Shown one piece after another: positions 24,937 through 31,996 of a DNA stretch of 49,982 bases (position 1 is the stretch's first letter; each line of letters opens with the position of its first letter). The position numbers and the translations under genes were made by a program. The notes beneath the pieces are model-generated. The model saw only the letters and a program-made list of their open reading frames with translations, was not told the origin of the DNA and searched no databases. This DNA is from a filamentous cyanobacterium CCT1 (GTDB taxonomy: Bacteria > Cyanobacteriota > Cyanobacteriia > Phormidesmidales > Phormidesmidaceae): positions 1-49,982 of the forward strand of contig PYER01000015.1 in the NCBI GenBank assembly GCA_003017855.1, written 5' to 3'.

Positions 24937-26061
24937 ATGAATTCTCATGTTCCAACGCTTTTATTGGCCTGTGACCTGGGTAAGTCTGGCGGCAAGTTCT
25001 TCTACAAGCTGCACCAGGGCCAGACTTATGCCCTTTGGATGGATGCAGAAGTGGCCCAACGCGAAGCCTCAGGGGTCGAATCGATTAGCCCTGGGGGCCG
25101 TCCGCAAGATTGTGCCTGGTTCCGTAATGGTGACGTGCTGACGTTCGTGGGCAAATCGGCCCAGAGGTTTCTCGACTACAACAGCTTTAAGGAGGACAAA
25201 AGCTTGAAGGCTCCTGAGCGGATTGTTGGGGCATTGGGGGCGATCGCGAAAACCGAGGGACTGCCCAGCCGCTTTGATGCAGTGGTTTGGGTGCTGCTGC
25301 CGATTAATGAATTGGCCACCCGTCAGCAGATCGCGTCTCGGTTAACGACCTTGGCTCAAGGTTTTCGGTTTCAAGATGAGGTGGAATACCGGGCCAATCT
25401 GACACTCAGCTTTCGGCCTGAGGGATACGGTATCTACGTTCAGCGTAAGGCTCAGCTTCAGCAGGCAGGCGTGGCTATCGCCCAGCGCACGACCTGGATT
25501 GAGATGCTGGGTCACCGCAACGGTACTCAACTGGCCTTTGAAACCGGCACCCTGAACTCAGCCAAATCGACCTCCAAGTTTCCCGGCTTCTGGGAATCGT
25601 TCGAGAAAGCAGCGAATGCGGCGGGGGTGTCGGTGACAGAGTATGACGTGCTACTGAGGGCGCTGGAGACGGGGCAGGCTCAGCAGTACTCGGTGGCTAA
25701 GGGAACGGCGGTTGATTTCTCGGCGGCGATCGCCCAAGTCGAAGCAGCATGTTTGGCCAGTCTGGAATCCCACTTTACCGATCACCTGCTGCCGAGCCTA
25801 GCCACTGGCAAGGGAGATGTGGTGTTGGCGGGTGGAGCCGCTTACTTGATGCAGGAGCCGTTGCGGCAGTTCTTTGAGGAGCGGGGGTTTGCGTCTCGTC
25901 TGTCATTTGCATGGGAGCACCAGGAGGCGTTGACCCAGTTGGTCAATGCCCAACTACCGGAAGCGGTTGAAATGCCGTCTCTACCAATGCGGATGACCGA
26001 CGGCTTTGGTCTGTTCCAGGCGTTACTCGGAGATGTCAACCGGATGCGGGTGGCGTCATGA
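24937..26061 (+). CDS. ParM-like plasmid segregation actin
   Basis: A 374-residue actin/Hsp70-fold protein. ATG 24937 has AGGAG 8 nt upstream and begins the domain; an earlier in-frame ATG at 24910 lacks this. Phosphate-1 loop LLLACDLGKSGGKFFY (about 7-22), a central VVWVLLPINELA segment, and the late DVVLAGGAAYLM motif are typical of ParM/Alp actins of plasmids. The actin would polymerise to push plasmid copies apart. The next gene starts in its stop codon (ATGA), matching the parM-parR order, and the relaxase is divergent upstream. Confidence 0.82.
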   Translation: MNSHVPTLLLACDLGKSGGKFFYKLHQGQTYALWMDAEVAQREASGVESISPGGRPQDCAWFRNGDVLTFVGKSAQRFLDYNSFKEDKSLKAPERIVGALGAIAKTEGLPSRFDAVVWVLLPINELATRQQIASRLTTLAQGFRFQDEVEYRANLTLSFRPEGYGIYVQRKAQLQQAGVAIAQRTTWIEMLGHRNGTQLAFETGTLNSAKSTSKFPGFWESFEKAANAAGVSVTEYDVLLRALETGQAQQYSVAKGTAVDFSAAIAQVEAACLASLESHFTDHLLPSLATGKGDVVLAGGAAYLMQEPLRQFFEERGFASRLSFAWEHQEALTQLVNAQLPEAVEMPSLPMRMTDGFGLFQALLGDVNRMRVAS

Positions 26062-26576
26062 GTCAAGATGGTCACGCCCAATCAGAGCGGGTCAAGTTTA
26101 TCTACAACGCCCAGTTCCCGGCGGCGACAGCGGTGGTGCTGAATTACCTCCTGAACAATCCGCATTTCACCGGTCGCCAGGGCCGACAGCAGGGGATGGA
26201 TGCCATGATGGCGTTCTATCGCCCTTTGGCAGAGGAGTTCCACGGCGAGCTATCGATCTCGGAGATTCAGGAAATGGCGCGGCATTGTGTGGAGCGCTTG
26301 GTAAAGCAGATTGCTGATTTGTGCGATCGCTACCATATTGCCAATCCAGTCATGGCTAATGTCGGTACTTCGGCTCCACTGGGCAGTATCACTCGCCTGG
26401 AGTCAATCCTAGAGGAGTTAGTGGTGGCAGTTAGAGGGGCAGGGGCGATGGCCCTTTCAGACCGGTCTTTGACCAACGTGCCCCAAGCTCCGGCACCAGT
26501 ACCTGTGGACATCGAACAGGGGGTGGTGATGGATGGCGATGAGCTAGGCGACCTCGGAGACATCCTCAACGATTAA
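26058..26576 (+). CDS. ParR-like adaptor, partner of the ParM-like protein
   Basis: A 172-residue protein whose ATG overlaps the stop of the ParM-like gene by 4 nt. The N-terminal 100 residues are helical and contain basic positions (SERVKFIYNA; TGRQGRQQGMDAMMAFYRPL), while the last 30 are acidic (VVMDGDELGDLGDILND). ParR proteins are small, dimeric, bind the centromere through their N-terminus and cap the actin filament with an acidic or hydrophobic C-terminus. I do not recognise the sequence itself; the call rests on gene order, size and charge layout. Confidence 0.6.
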   Translation: MSQDGHAQSERVKFIYNAQFPAATAVVLNYLLNNPHFTGRQGRQQGMDAMMAFYRPLAEEFHGELSISEIQEMARHCVERLVKQIADLCDRYHIANPVMANVGTSAPLGSITRLESILEELVVAVRGAGAMALSDRSLTNVPQAPAPVPVDIEQGVVMDGDELGDLGDILND

Positions 26577-26684
26577 CGGCAGGCTAATGCGGGATTAGCG
26601 GTTGAGTGCTGACCCCGCATTCCTCTCATGCCTATATCGCCAAACCATACCAATATAGCCAACTGCCTTTGTCAGACCGCCATG

Positions 26685-26723
26685 ATGCTGAATTAAGATT
26701 AAGTATTGTTAATTACTCAGCAT
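26685..26723. repeat. Inverted repeat downstream of the par genes
   Basis: ATGCTGA (26685-26691) and TCAGCAT (26717-26723) are perfect inverted arms, with TTAA steps also mirrored inside the 25-bp A/T-rich loop. A related copy (AATTCAGCAT) precedes the ParM-like gene. It could be a terminator, an operator or a partition element. Confidence 0.5.
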
Positions 26724-26772
26724 TAAATCGGCCGATACGCTGCTACCTCTCTTAGAATGACCCTATCAGGAC

Positions 26773-26794
26773 GGCGCAAGCTACGGGCTGCGCC
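26773..26794. repeat. Short hairpin upstream of the HTH gene
   Basis: GGCGCA and TGCGCC form a perfect 6-bp stem with a 10-nt loop, about 60 bp before the start of the excisionase-like gene. No T run follows. Confidence 0.35.
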
Positions 26795-26856
26795 ACGATG
26801 CTCTACCAACTCTGATTTGGGCTTTGCCCCTGTTGTTAACCCAGGAGTTGGGTGCC

Positions 26857-27111
26857 ATGCTTCTCTTTGTCAGTAAACGAAAAGCCTCGGAATGCCTTAA
26901 CCTTAGTGACTCAACGCTGAAAAAGTATCGGCTGAAGGGCGATTGGATTGAGGGCATCCACTGGGTGCGGATCAATAGCCGCTGTGTGCGCTACAACTTG
27001 GAGTTGATTCAAGACTGGCTCCACAATCGAGGCAACCCAAATGCCCACCTGAAGGCCATCCAGATCTATCAGCGAGGTCTTCTGAGCAACCAGCGGCGAA
27101 AACGACAGTAG
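26857..27111 (+). CDS. Excisionase/MerR-like small DNA-binding protein
   Basis: An 84-residue protein. ATG 26857 has AGGAG 9 nt upstream; the in-frame start at 26824 lacks one. It reads SKRKASECLNLSDSTLKKYR, then GIHWVRINSRCVRYNLELIQ and DWLHNRGN: a winged helix-turn-helix followed by a wing, as in Xis and helix_turn_helix_17 proteins. The end is strongly basic (SNQRRKRQ). Such proteins steer site-specific excision or regulate mobile elements. No integrase gene is in this window, so its partner is unknown. Confidence 0.7.
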   Translation: MLLFVSKRKASECLNLSDSTLKKYRLKGDWIEGIHWVRINSRCVRYNLELIQDWLHNRGNPNAHLKAIQIYQRGLLSNQRRKRQ

Positions 27112-27144
27112 TTTTCAGGACTTGGCCTAGATGCCTGGTTCCGG

Positions 27145-27162
27145 CAAGGCCGCGGAGCCTTG
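27145..27162 (+). terminator. Small hairpin after the HTH gene
   Basis: CAAGGC (27145-27150) and GCCTTG (27157-27162) form a perfect 6-bp stem with a 6-nt loop, 34 bp past the stop. There is no U tract, so termination is uncertain. Confidence 0.35.
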
Positions 27163-27240
27163 GATAAATCCATAACTCAAGAATGAATGAACCCGAAGTG
27201 GATAGCAGTACACTTGTTCAGCACCATGAGCTAGTGCGTT

Positions 27241-27585
27241 ATGATTCACGTCATTCGCCAGAGAGCGGAGCCTGAGCAGATGCGTCAGATGCTGGAGGCG
27301 CTGGGAATTTACATTAAACTGGCGGTAGATGTTGAGCGCCGCATTCTGGCTGGAGGAGGCGAGTTGCACGCGGACTGTGAGTTAGTTCTGCTGGACGATG
27401 GCAGCCAACAACGCAAGGTTTGGGGTGCAGATTGGTATCCGCTGAGTCAAACGGTGGGCTACGAATCGCTGATCAACATTCGCCCTACCGCCAACAACCG
27501 TTCGATGACGATCCAAAATCCAACGATGCGGGACGATATCCGCCAGCTTGTGCAGTCTCTGTTGGGCGACGTTCAATGGCAATAA
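27241..27585 (+). CDS. DUF5674 family protein
   Basis: A 114-residue protein that matches my memory of DUF5674 (MIHVIRQRAEPEQMRQMLEA; YIKLAVDVERRILAGGGELH; ADCELVLLDDGSQQRKVWGA; INIRPTANNRSMTIQNP). The family is common in cyanobacteria and of unknown function; its small size and conserved tandem partner recall a toxin-antitoxin or element-borne pair, but no catalytic motif supports that. The stop overlaps the following ORF by 10 nt, so the two are probably translated as a unit. No clear Shine-Dalgarno is visible. Confidence 0.8.
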   Translation: MIHVIRQRAEPEQMRQMLEALGIYIKLAVDVERRILAGGGELHADCELVLLDDGSQQRKVWGADWYPLSQTVGYESLINIRPTANNRSMTIQNPTMRDDIRQLVQSLLGDVQWQ

Positions 27586-27941
27586 ACTGGGACATTCTCA
27601 AGGCGCAGTACCTCCAGGCCAACCAGGCGACACAGCTCGACAGTCTGGCGCTGAACTTGACGCGCATTCATGTACTAGCTCGTAGTGGCACTGATGAGTT
27701 GGTGGCCCAGCACCTAGTCAGGGAAAGTCAGTTTTTCATCGAATGGGCAGTGCTCGGCATTAATCTAGAGACAGACATAACGTTTGCCAGTGACTTAGTT
27801 GACTTGCAACGGTTGCTGAGCCGGTGGAAGCTGGGGTGGGCAGAGCTGTGGGCCAATGAGGCTAAGCGTCAGGAGATGGCGGCACTAGCTCAGAAGTGGT
27901 GCGATCGCATTCATGGACAAGGAGAGTTGTTGGCGAGTTGA
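27576..27941 (+). CDS. Conserved helical partner of DUF5674
   Basis: A 121-residue, Leu/Trp-rich, all-helical protein (NWDILKAQYLQANQATQLDS; LALNLTRIHVLARSGTDELV; DLVDLQRLLSRWKLGWAELW) that I recall as a cyanobacterial hypothetical protein. I start it at ATG 27576, inside the end of the DUF5674 gene; the long upstream extension of this frame overlaps DUF5674 and is not coding-like. Overlap and small size suggest a two-component cassette. Function unknown. Confidence 0.7.
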   Translation: MAINWDILKAQYLQANQATQLDSLALNLTRIHVLARSGTDELVAQHLVRESQFFIEWAVLGINLETDITFASDLVDLQRLLSRWKLGWAELWANEAKRQEMAALAQKWCDRIHGQGELLAS

Positions 27942-27965
27942 GGGCGATCGCTAAAGCACCGGCTC

Positions 27966-28005
27966 TTTGAGGCTTTAGAACTCCATTTGAGGCCTTAGAA
28001 CTCCA
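27966..28005. repeat. Two 20-bp tandem repeats
   Basis: TTTGAGGCTTTAGAACTCCA is followed directly by the same 20-mer with one change (GGCC for GGCT), between convergent genes. No function is apparent. Confidence 0.8.
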
Positions 28006-28029
28006 TTGAAGGGGTGGTTATGGCCGGGT

Positions 28030-30093
28030 CTAAGAGGGTTTAGGTCTACCGGCATCGTTGAGAAGTCCGCCCAGAAAGCCTGGCCTATGGCCCCATTGCC
28101 CCAAATCGCTTTCAAGTTTGGCCCTTTGAGTGTAATTGGCACGAGTCACCATTACCCAACCATCCACCGGAATGCCCAGCACTAGAGCGCTAATGCCAGG
28201 GCTCAGGGGTGGAGCATCGACCACGATTAGGTCAAAACTCTCTCGGGCTGTGATCAAAAACTGCCCTACGGCGTCAAGCATGGCGGCGGCACTAGTTTGG
28301 GGGCCGGGGCCGGGGAGAATGAACAGATTCTCGACCTCAGGCACGGACTGGATGGGGTCGCCCGATCGCCCTTCATAATAGCTCTGCAGCTCTGGCCCTA
28401 AGATGGGCTGCACCCCTAAGCGATAGCTCTGGGAGACGTAACGCCAGTCCACCTCTAGCAGCAGGGTGCGCTGACCGGCGCGCGCTGCGGCAATGCCCAG
28501 GTTAAAGGCGGTGGTGGTTTTGCCCTCGCCCTCACCGCTGCTAGTAATCAAAACTACTTTAGAGAAGCGATCGGCCTCGGTTCTCCCCAGTCCTGACCTC
28601 AGACTGCTCCACAGATTCTCGTAGGCCTGTAGGGCGATCGCCCCCAGCATTGACTGGGTATCGGGTTCCAGGGTGGGCAGTGAGCTCAACAGCGGCACGC
28701 CCTGCTTCGTTAGCACAGCGTCGAGGTCGTCGCGGGTGCGGATGGTGCTGTCGACCATGGCGAGCAGCTGGGCCAGGGTGCCCGCCAAAATTAGCCCTAG
28801 CAGACTACCGACGGCGATCGCCAGCTTGGGGCTGAGCGCGGTTTGAGGCAGCAGCGCAGTAGTGGGGGCCTCGGCGATCGCCAGACTGCTGAGGGTCTCA
28901 GCTTTGGCGGTCTGGGCCTCAATGCGCTTAGCCTGGATTTGGTCATAGAGGGCGCGATTGAGCTCGATCTGCTGCACCTTGCGCGAGCGCTCTAGTTGTA
29001 GGTCTGGCAGTTGACCGTAGTCGCTGGTGAGCTGGGTGGTTGACTGTGCCAGCACCTGCTGCTGCCGCAGCAGCGCCTCACGCTCGTTGTTAAGGGCGAC
29101 AAGCTGGCTAGCCAGCTCGGCTCGGGCCGGGTCGAGGGCGCTCTGCTGGCGAATTTGGCTGACGTTGGCAAAGGCCACCAAACCGTTGCCGCCGATCACT
29201 TCCTCAGCCCGTTCCTCCAGGAGTTTATCGTAGGCCACCAGGGTGGTGTTGAGGTCTTGGAGGGTGGGATGGGCTTCTCGCAGGGTGGGCGACAGCAGCT
29301 CTAGTTGGGTTTCGGCTTCGAGAATCTGCGATCGCAGCTGGGCAATCACCGGGTCGGTGCTCAAGGCCGAGGCGGTCAACGCCTCCTGGGGCGAGAGGCC
29401 GAGCTGCTGTTGCAGACTTTGCATCTGCGACTGAATGGCGGCCAGGGCGATGTCATTTTGCCGCTGCTGCTCCTGTCCGTTGGCGATCGCCGTCAGCAGG
29501 TTGCCCTCTTGGGCCGCCTGAAGCGCCAGCCCCTGGGCGCGATCGTAGTTTTTCAGGTCTTCTTCGGCGGCGAGCAGGGTGCTCTCCACTGCCGGCAGCT
29601 GGCGCTCCAGGGCCTCGATAATGGTTTGCAGCTTAGCCTGGTTGGCCTCTAGGCTGAGGTCGACGATCGCCTCAAACATGCGATCGAGAATCACCTGGGC
29701 CTGGTCAACGTCAGGCCAGGTAAACGCTACCGAAATCTGCTGCCCCTGCTCGGCGCTGTTCTCTAGCGTCACTTGCGTGTGGTCGCGCAGGGTCTGAGGG
29801 GTGATCGCGATCGGGATAGTGGCCAGATCTTGAGCCACCGTTTGCAGCAGCCGCTCCGACAGCAGGGCGTTCTCAGAGACAACGCTTGGGGCCTGAGACT
29901 GCGTTGATTCCTCGTCATCAGCAGGGGCGGAGTTGGTGGTCACCAGTACCCCCTCGGCCCGGTACTGGGGCAGGGGGGGTGGCTGGAGGGCTACCGCCGT
30001 AGACAGGCCCACCACTGCCAAAAAACTGGTCAGACAGGGCCACTTGTAGCGGTTTAAGGCTGAGCCATAGCGCTTTAAGAACGGTGAAACCAT
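28030..30093 (-). CDS. Polysaccharide co-polymerase with bacterial tyrosine-kinase-like ATPase (Wzc-like)
   Basis: A 687-residue inner-membrane protein. It has a membrane segment near 18-38 (WPCLTSFLAVVGLSTAVAL), a Wzz-type periplasmic domain with long coiled coils (about 130-400), and a second membrane segment (PKLAIAVGSLLGLILAGTLA). The cytoplasmic ATPase has Walker A ITSSGEGEGKTTTAFN (about 517-530), Walker A' TLLLEVDW (Glu where Asp is usual) and Walker B LIVVDAPP. The C-terminus has no Tyr cluster (it ends GGLLNDAGRPKPS), so autophosphorylation as in Wzc is doubtful. It should set chain length and drive export of capsule or extracellular polysaccharide with the Wza-like protein encoded just upstream. 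Confidence 0.9.
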   Translation of the reverse strand: MVSPFLKRYGSALNRYKWPCLTSFLAVVGLSTAVALQPPPLPQYRAEGVLVTTNSAPADDEESTQSQAPSVVSENALLSERLLQTVAQDLATIPIAITPQTLRDHTQVTLENSAEQGQQISVAFTWPDVDQAQVILDRMFEAIVDLSLEANQAKLQTIIEALERQLPAVESTLLAAEEDLKNYDRAQGLALQAAQEGNLLTAIANGQEQQRQNDIALAAIQSQMQSLQQQLGLSPQEALTASALSTDPVIAQLRSQILEAETQLELLSPTLREAHPTLQDLNTTLVAYDKLLEERAEEVIGGNGLVAFANVSQIRQQSALDPARAELASQLVALNNEREALLRQQQVLAQSTTQLTSDYGQLPDLQLERSRKVQQIELNRALYDQIQAKRIEAQTAKAETLSSLAIAEAPTTALLPQTALSPKLAIAVGSLLGLILAGTLAQLLAMVDSTIRTRDDLDAVLTKQGVPLLSSLPTLEPDTQSMLGAIALQAYENLWSSLRSGLGRTEADRFSKVVLITSSGEGEGKTTTAFNLGIAAARAGQRTLLLEVDWRYVSQSYRLGVQPILGPELQSYYEGRSGDPIQSVPEVENLFILPGPGPQTSAAAMLDAVGQFLITARESFDLIVVDAPPLSPGISALVLGIPVDGWVMVTRANYTQRAKLESDLGQWGHRPGFLGGLLNDAGRPKPS

Positions 30094-30226
30094 GACGAAT
30101 TGCGCTTCCTATGCGTGAGTTGATGGTTAGAAAACTGCGTCTCCAAAGGTGGGCATTGCCCACCCCACAGCGTCTGGAGTTGCTGGCTGAAGCTGGGATT
30201 CTCTTATGGATTGCTGAGGAAAATTG

Positions 30227-31537
30227 TCAAAACAACTCGCCGGTGCTCTCGCCAAACGAGTCGAAAAAGAGCAAAAACCCCAGCACATCTTTGAACGGCT
30301 GGGTTACGGTGCTGAGAAAATTGGTGATGCTGGCCAGGGTGTTGCGATCGACCACCAGCACATCATTTTCTTGCAGCGGAATGTTTTGGCTGGCATTGCC
30401 ATTGATGGCCGCATTGGCATCGATCACCACGGTTTCGGCAGACTCCGTCTCGGGGTTAAAGCGCACCACGCCGATGCGGTGATAGGCGGCCAGATCGGGG
30501 TTGACCCCAGCCTGGGCCAACGCATCTAAAAAGCGACTGCCGTTGGGCAGAGTAATCGCCCCAAATCGCGATTCTGTCCCCCGTCCGCCTGTGGCGCGGT
30601 TCATGATCCGCACGGTAATTTCGGGTTTGGCCATAGTCGAGATCGCCACCAGGGTGCGATCGTATTCGGCTAACCCAGCGGCGGTGAGCTGCGGTACCGA
30701 CACCACATCGCCGTTCTGTAACCTCACCTGAGGAATCGAGTCACCCTGGTGCAGGGGGGTAAACAGATCGACCGTGTGCTCGACCACTTCGCCATTGCTG
30801 AGGGGCCGCCGCACCTGCACCGCTCGCAGATCGGCCAGGGTTGTGGTTCCCCCCGCCGTCACCAGCGCCGCCGACAGGTTGGGTTGCTCTAGGGGGTATA
30901 CCCCAGGGCGGGGCACTGCACCCACAATGGTGACTTCGACCGGGCGCTGAGTCGTTAGGGTAAGCGAGATTTTTGGCTCGACCACGTACTGGTCGTAGGC
31001 GGTGTAGAGCCTGTCCTGGGCCTGCTCGGGGGTCAACCCAGTGAGGTTTATGGTGCCCGCCAGGGGCACGGTGACGTTGCCTTGCAGATCGAGGGTGGCC
31101 TGAAAGTTTAGATCGGCAAACCGCTGCACCTCCACCGCAATGCCATCGCCGGGGCCGAGGCGATAGGTCTCAAAACTTGAGCCTTGGGGCATAAGTCTTT
31201 GCAGAATGCGGGGCCAGGAACCCGCCTCAGACTGGGAAACTAGTTCCAGCCGTTCGGTTCCCGGCAGCTCAGTTGAGCCCGATGCCGCTTCGCCCTCCAG
31301 CACAGAAGGCTCGGGCTGTGCAGAAGCGTCTGGAACATTGGTGTCGAGAGAATCGAGGGTGCCAGCAGCACCGCTATCGTTTAACTCAACGGATTCTGGA
31401 AGTTCAGCATCTTGGGCATGTAAGGGCGTGGTGCTCGCCGCCAGCGTCAGTAAACCGACTCCCCAGCAAAGGCTCAGTAATCCGCAACCTCGACCCAAAG
31501 ATGGCAGTGTTTTTTGGCACAGTTCAGGTAATCGCAC
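30227..31537 (-). CDS. Polysaccharide export outer-membrane protein (Wza-like)
   Basis: 436 residues starting at GTG 31537, preceded by AGGAGG 8 nt upstream; a TTG at 31570 is also open but has no such signal. A signal peptide (GLLSLCWGVGLLTLAAST..LHA) leads to an acidic linker. The export domain follows (YRLGPGDGIAVEVQRFADLN; LDLQGNVTVPLAGTINLTGL), with PRPVEVTIVGAV-like and SLBB beta-grasp segments (VPRPGVYPLEQPNLSAALV; GVNPDLAAYHRIGVVRFNP). It would form the outer-membrane channel for exopolysaccharide and sits 133 nt upstream of the Wzc-like gene in the same direction. Confidence 0.9.
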   Translation of the reverse strand: MRLPELCQKTLPSLGRGCGLLSLCWGVGLLTLAASTTPLHAQDAELPESVELNDSGAAGTLDSLDTNVPDASAQPEPSVLEGEAASGSTELPGTERLELVSQSEAGSWPRILQRLMPQGSSFETYRLGPGDGIAVEVQRFADLNFQATLDLQGNVTVPLAGTINLTGLTPEQAQDRLYTAYDQYVVEPKISLTLTTQRPVEVTIVGAVPRPGVYPLEQPNLSAALVTAGGTTTLADLRAVQVRRPLSNGEVVEHTVDLFTPLHQGDSIPQVRLQNGDVVSVPQLTAAGLAEYDRTLVAISTMAKPEITVRIMNRATGGRGTESRFGAITLPNGSRFLDALAQAGVNPDLAAYHRIGVVRFNPETESAETVVIDANAAINGNASQNIPLQENDVLVVDRNTLASITNFLSTVTQPFKDVLGFLLFFDSFGESTGELF

Positions 31538-31644
31538 AACAGTCCCTCCTGCAGAAATAGCCTTTGCCAACGCCTGAGGCCTGAAACCGTTGTTAAGACA
31601 GTCAGGTTTACGCCGCAGCGTGCTAGTCGATTGGCTACCTCTAA

Positions 31645-31995
31645 CTAGTTCTGCAATGGCTGAAGATTATGCAGTCTTGAATGGAGTTGATTAATTTTGG
31701 CGACAGCTTGATCAGCCCTGGCACAGTGGTCAAAAACTGGCCCTGGGCCAGCGCACAGTGCCTTGGTCGTAGCTAAAGACTGCTTGTAGTAGCTCAATGC
31801 CTGGGAGAGTTGGTTGAGCGCCTCGTGGTTGAGGCCTAGATAGTAGAGGGCCTTTGCTTCTCCGGGGCGATCGCCGATCTGCCCAAAGCGTTCTAGCGCC
31901 TTTTGAAATATCGAGATCGACAGGGCAAAATGGCCTTGTCTACACAGTTGTAGGCCCTGCAAAAATAACCCGTTAGGGGACGATAGATGTCTCAT
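31645..31995 (-). CDS. Small TPR protein
   Basis: 116 residues with two TPR-like helix pairs (GLFLQGLQLCRQGHFALSIS; EAKALYYLGLNHEALNQLSQ; ALSYYKQSLATT). ATG 31995 lies one base after the stop of the caspase-like gene and has no Shine-Dalgarno, so it depends on translational coupling. A protein-binding adaptor for that protease is likely, by position. It is the last gene of the minus-strand caspase block. Confidence 0.75.
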   Translation of the reverse strand: MRHLSSPNGLFLQGLQLCRQGHFALSISIFQKALERFGQIGDRPGEAKALYYLGLNHEALNQLSQALSYYKQSLATTKALCAGPGPVFDHCARADQAVAKINQLHSRLHNLQPLQN

Positions 31996-31996
31996 A

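Noticed and set aside
26006-26317. 103-codon ORF overlapping the ParM/ParR-like junction
   Set aside because: Different frame from both supported genes; Gly/Arg/Pro-rich shadow.
30111-30529. Plus-strand ORFs in the Wza/Wzc gap
   Set aside because: Mostly antisense to the Wza-like C-terminus; no domain.
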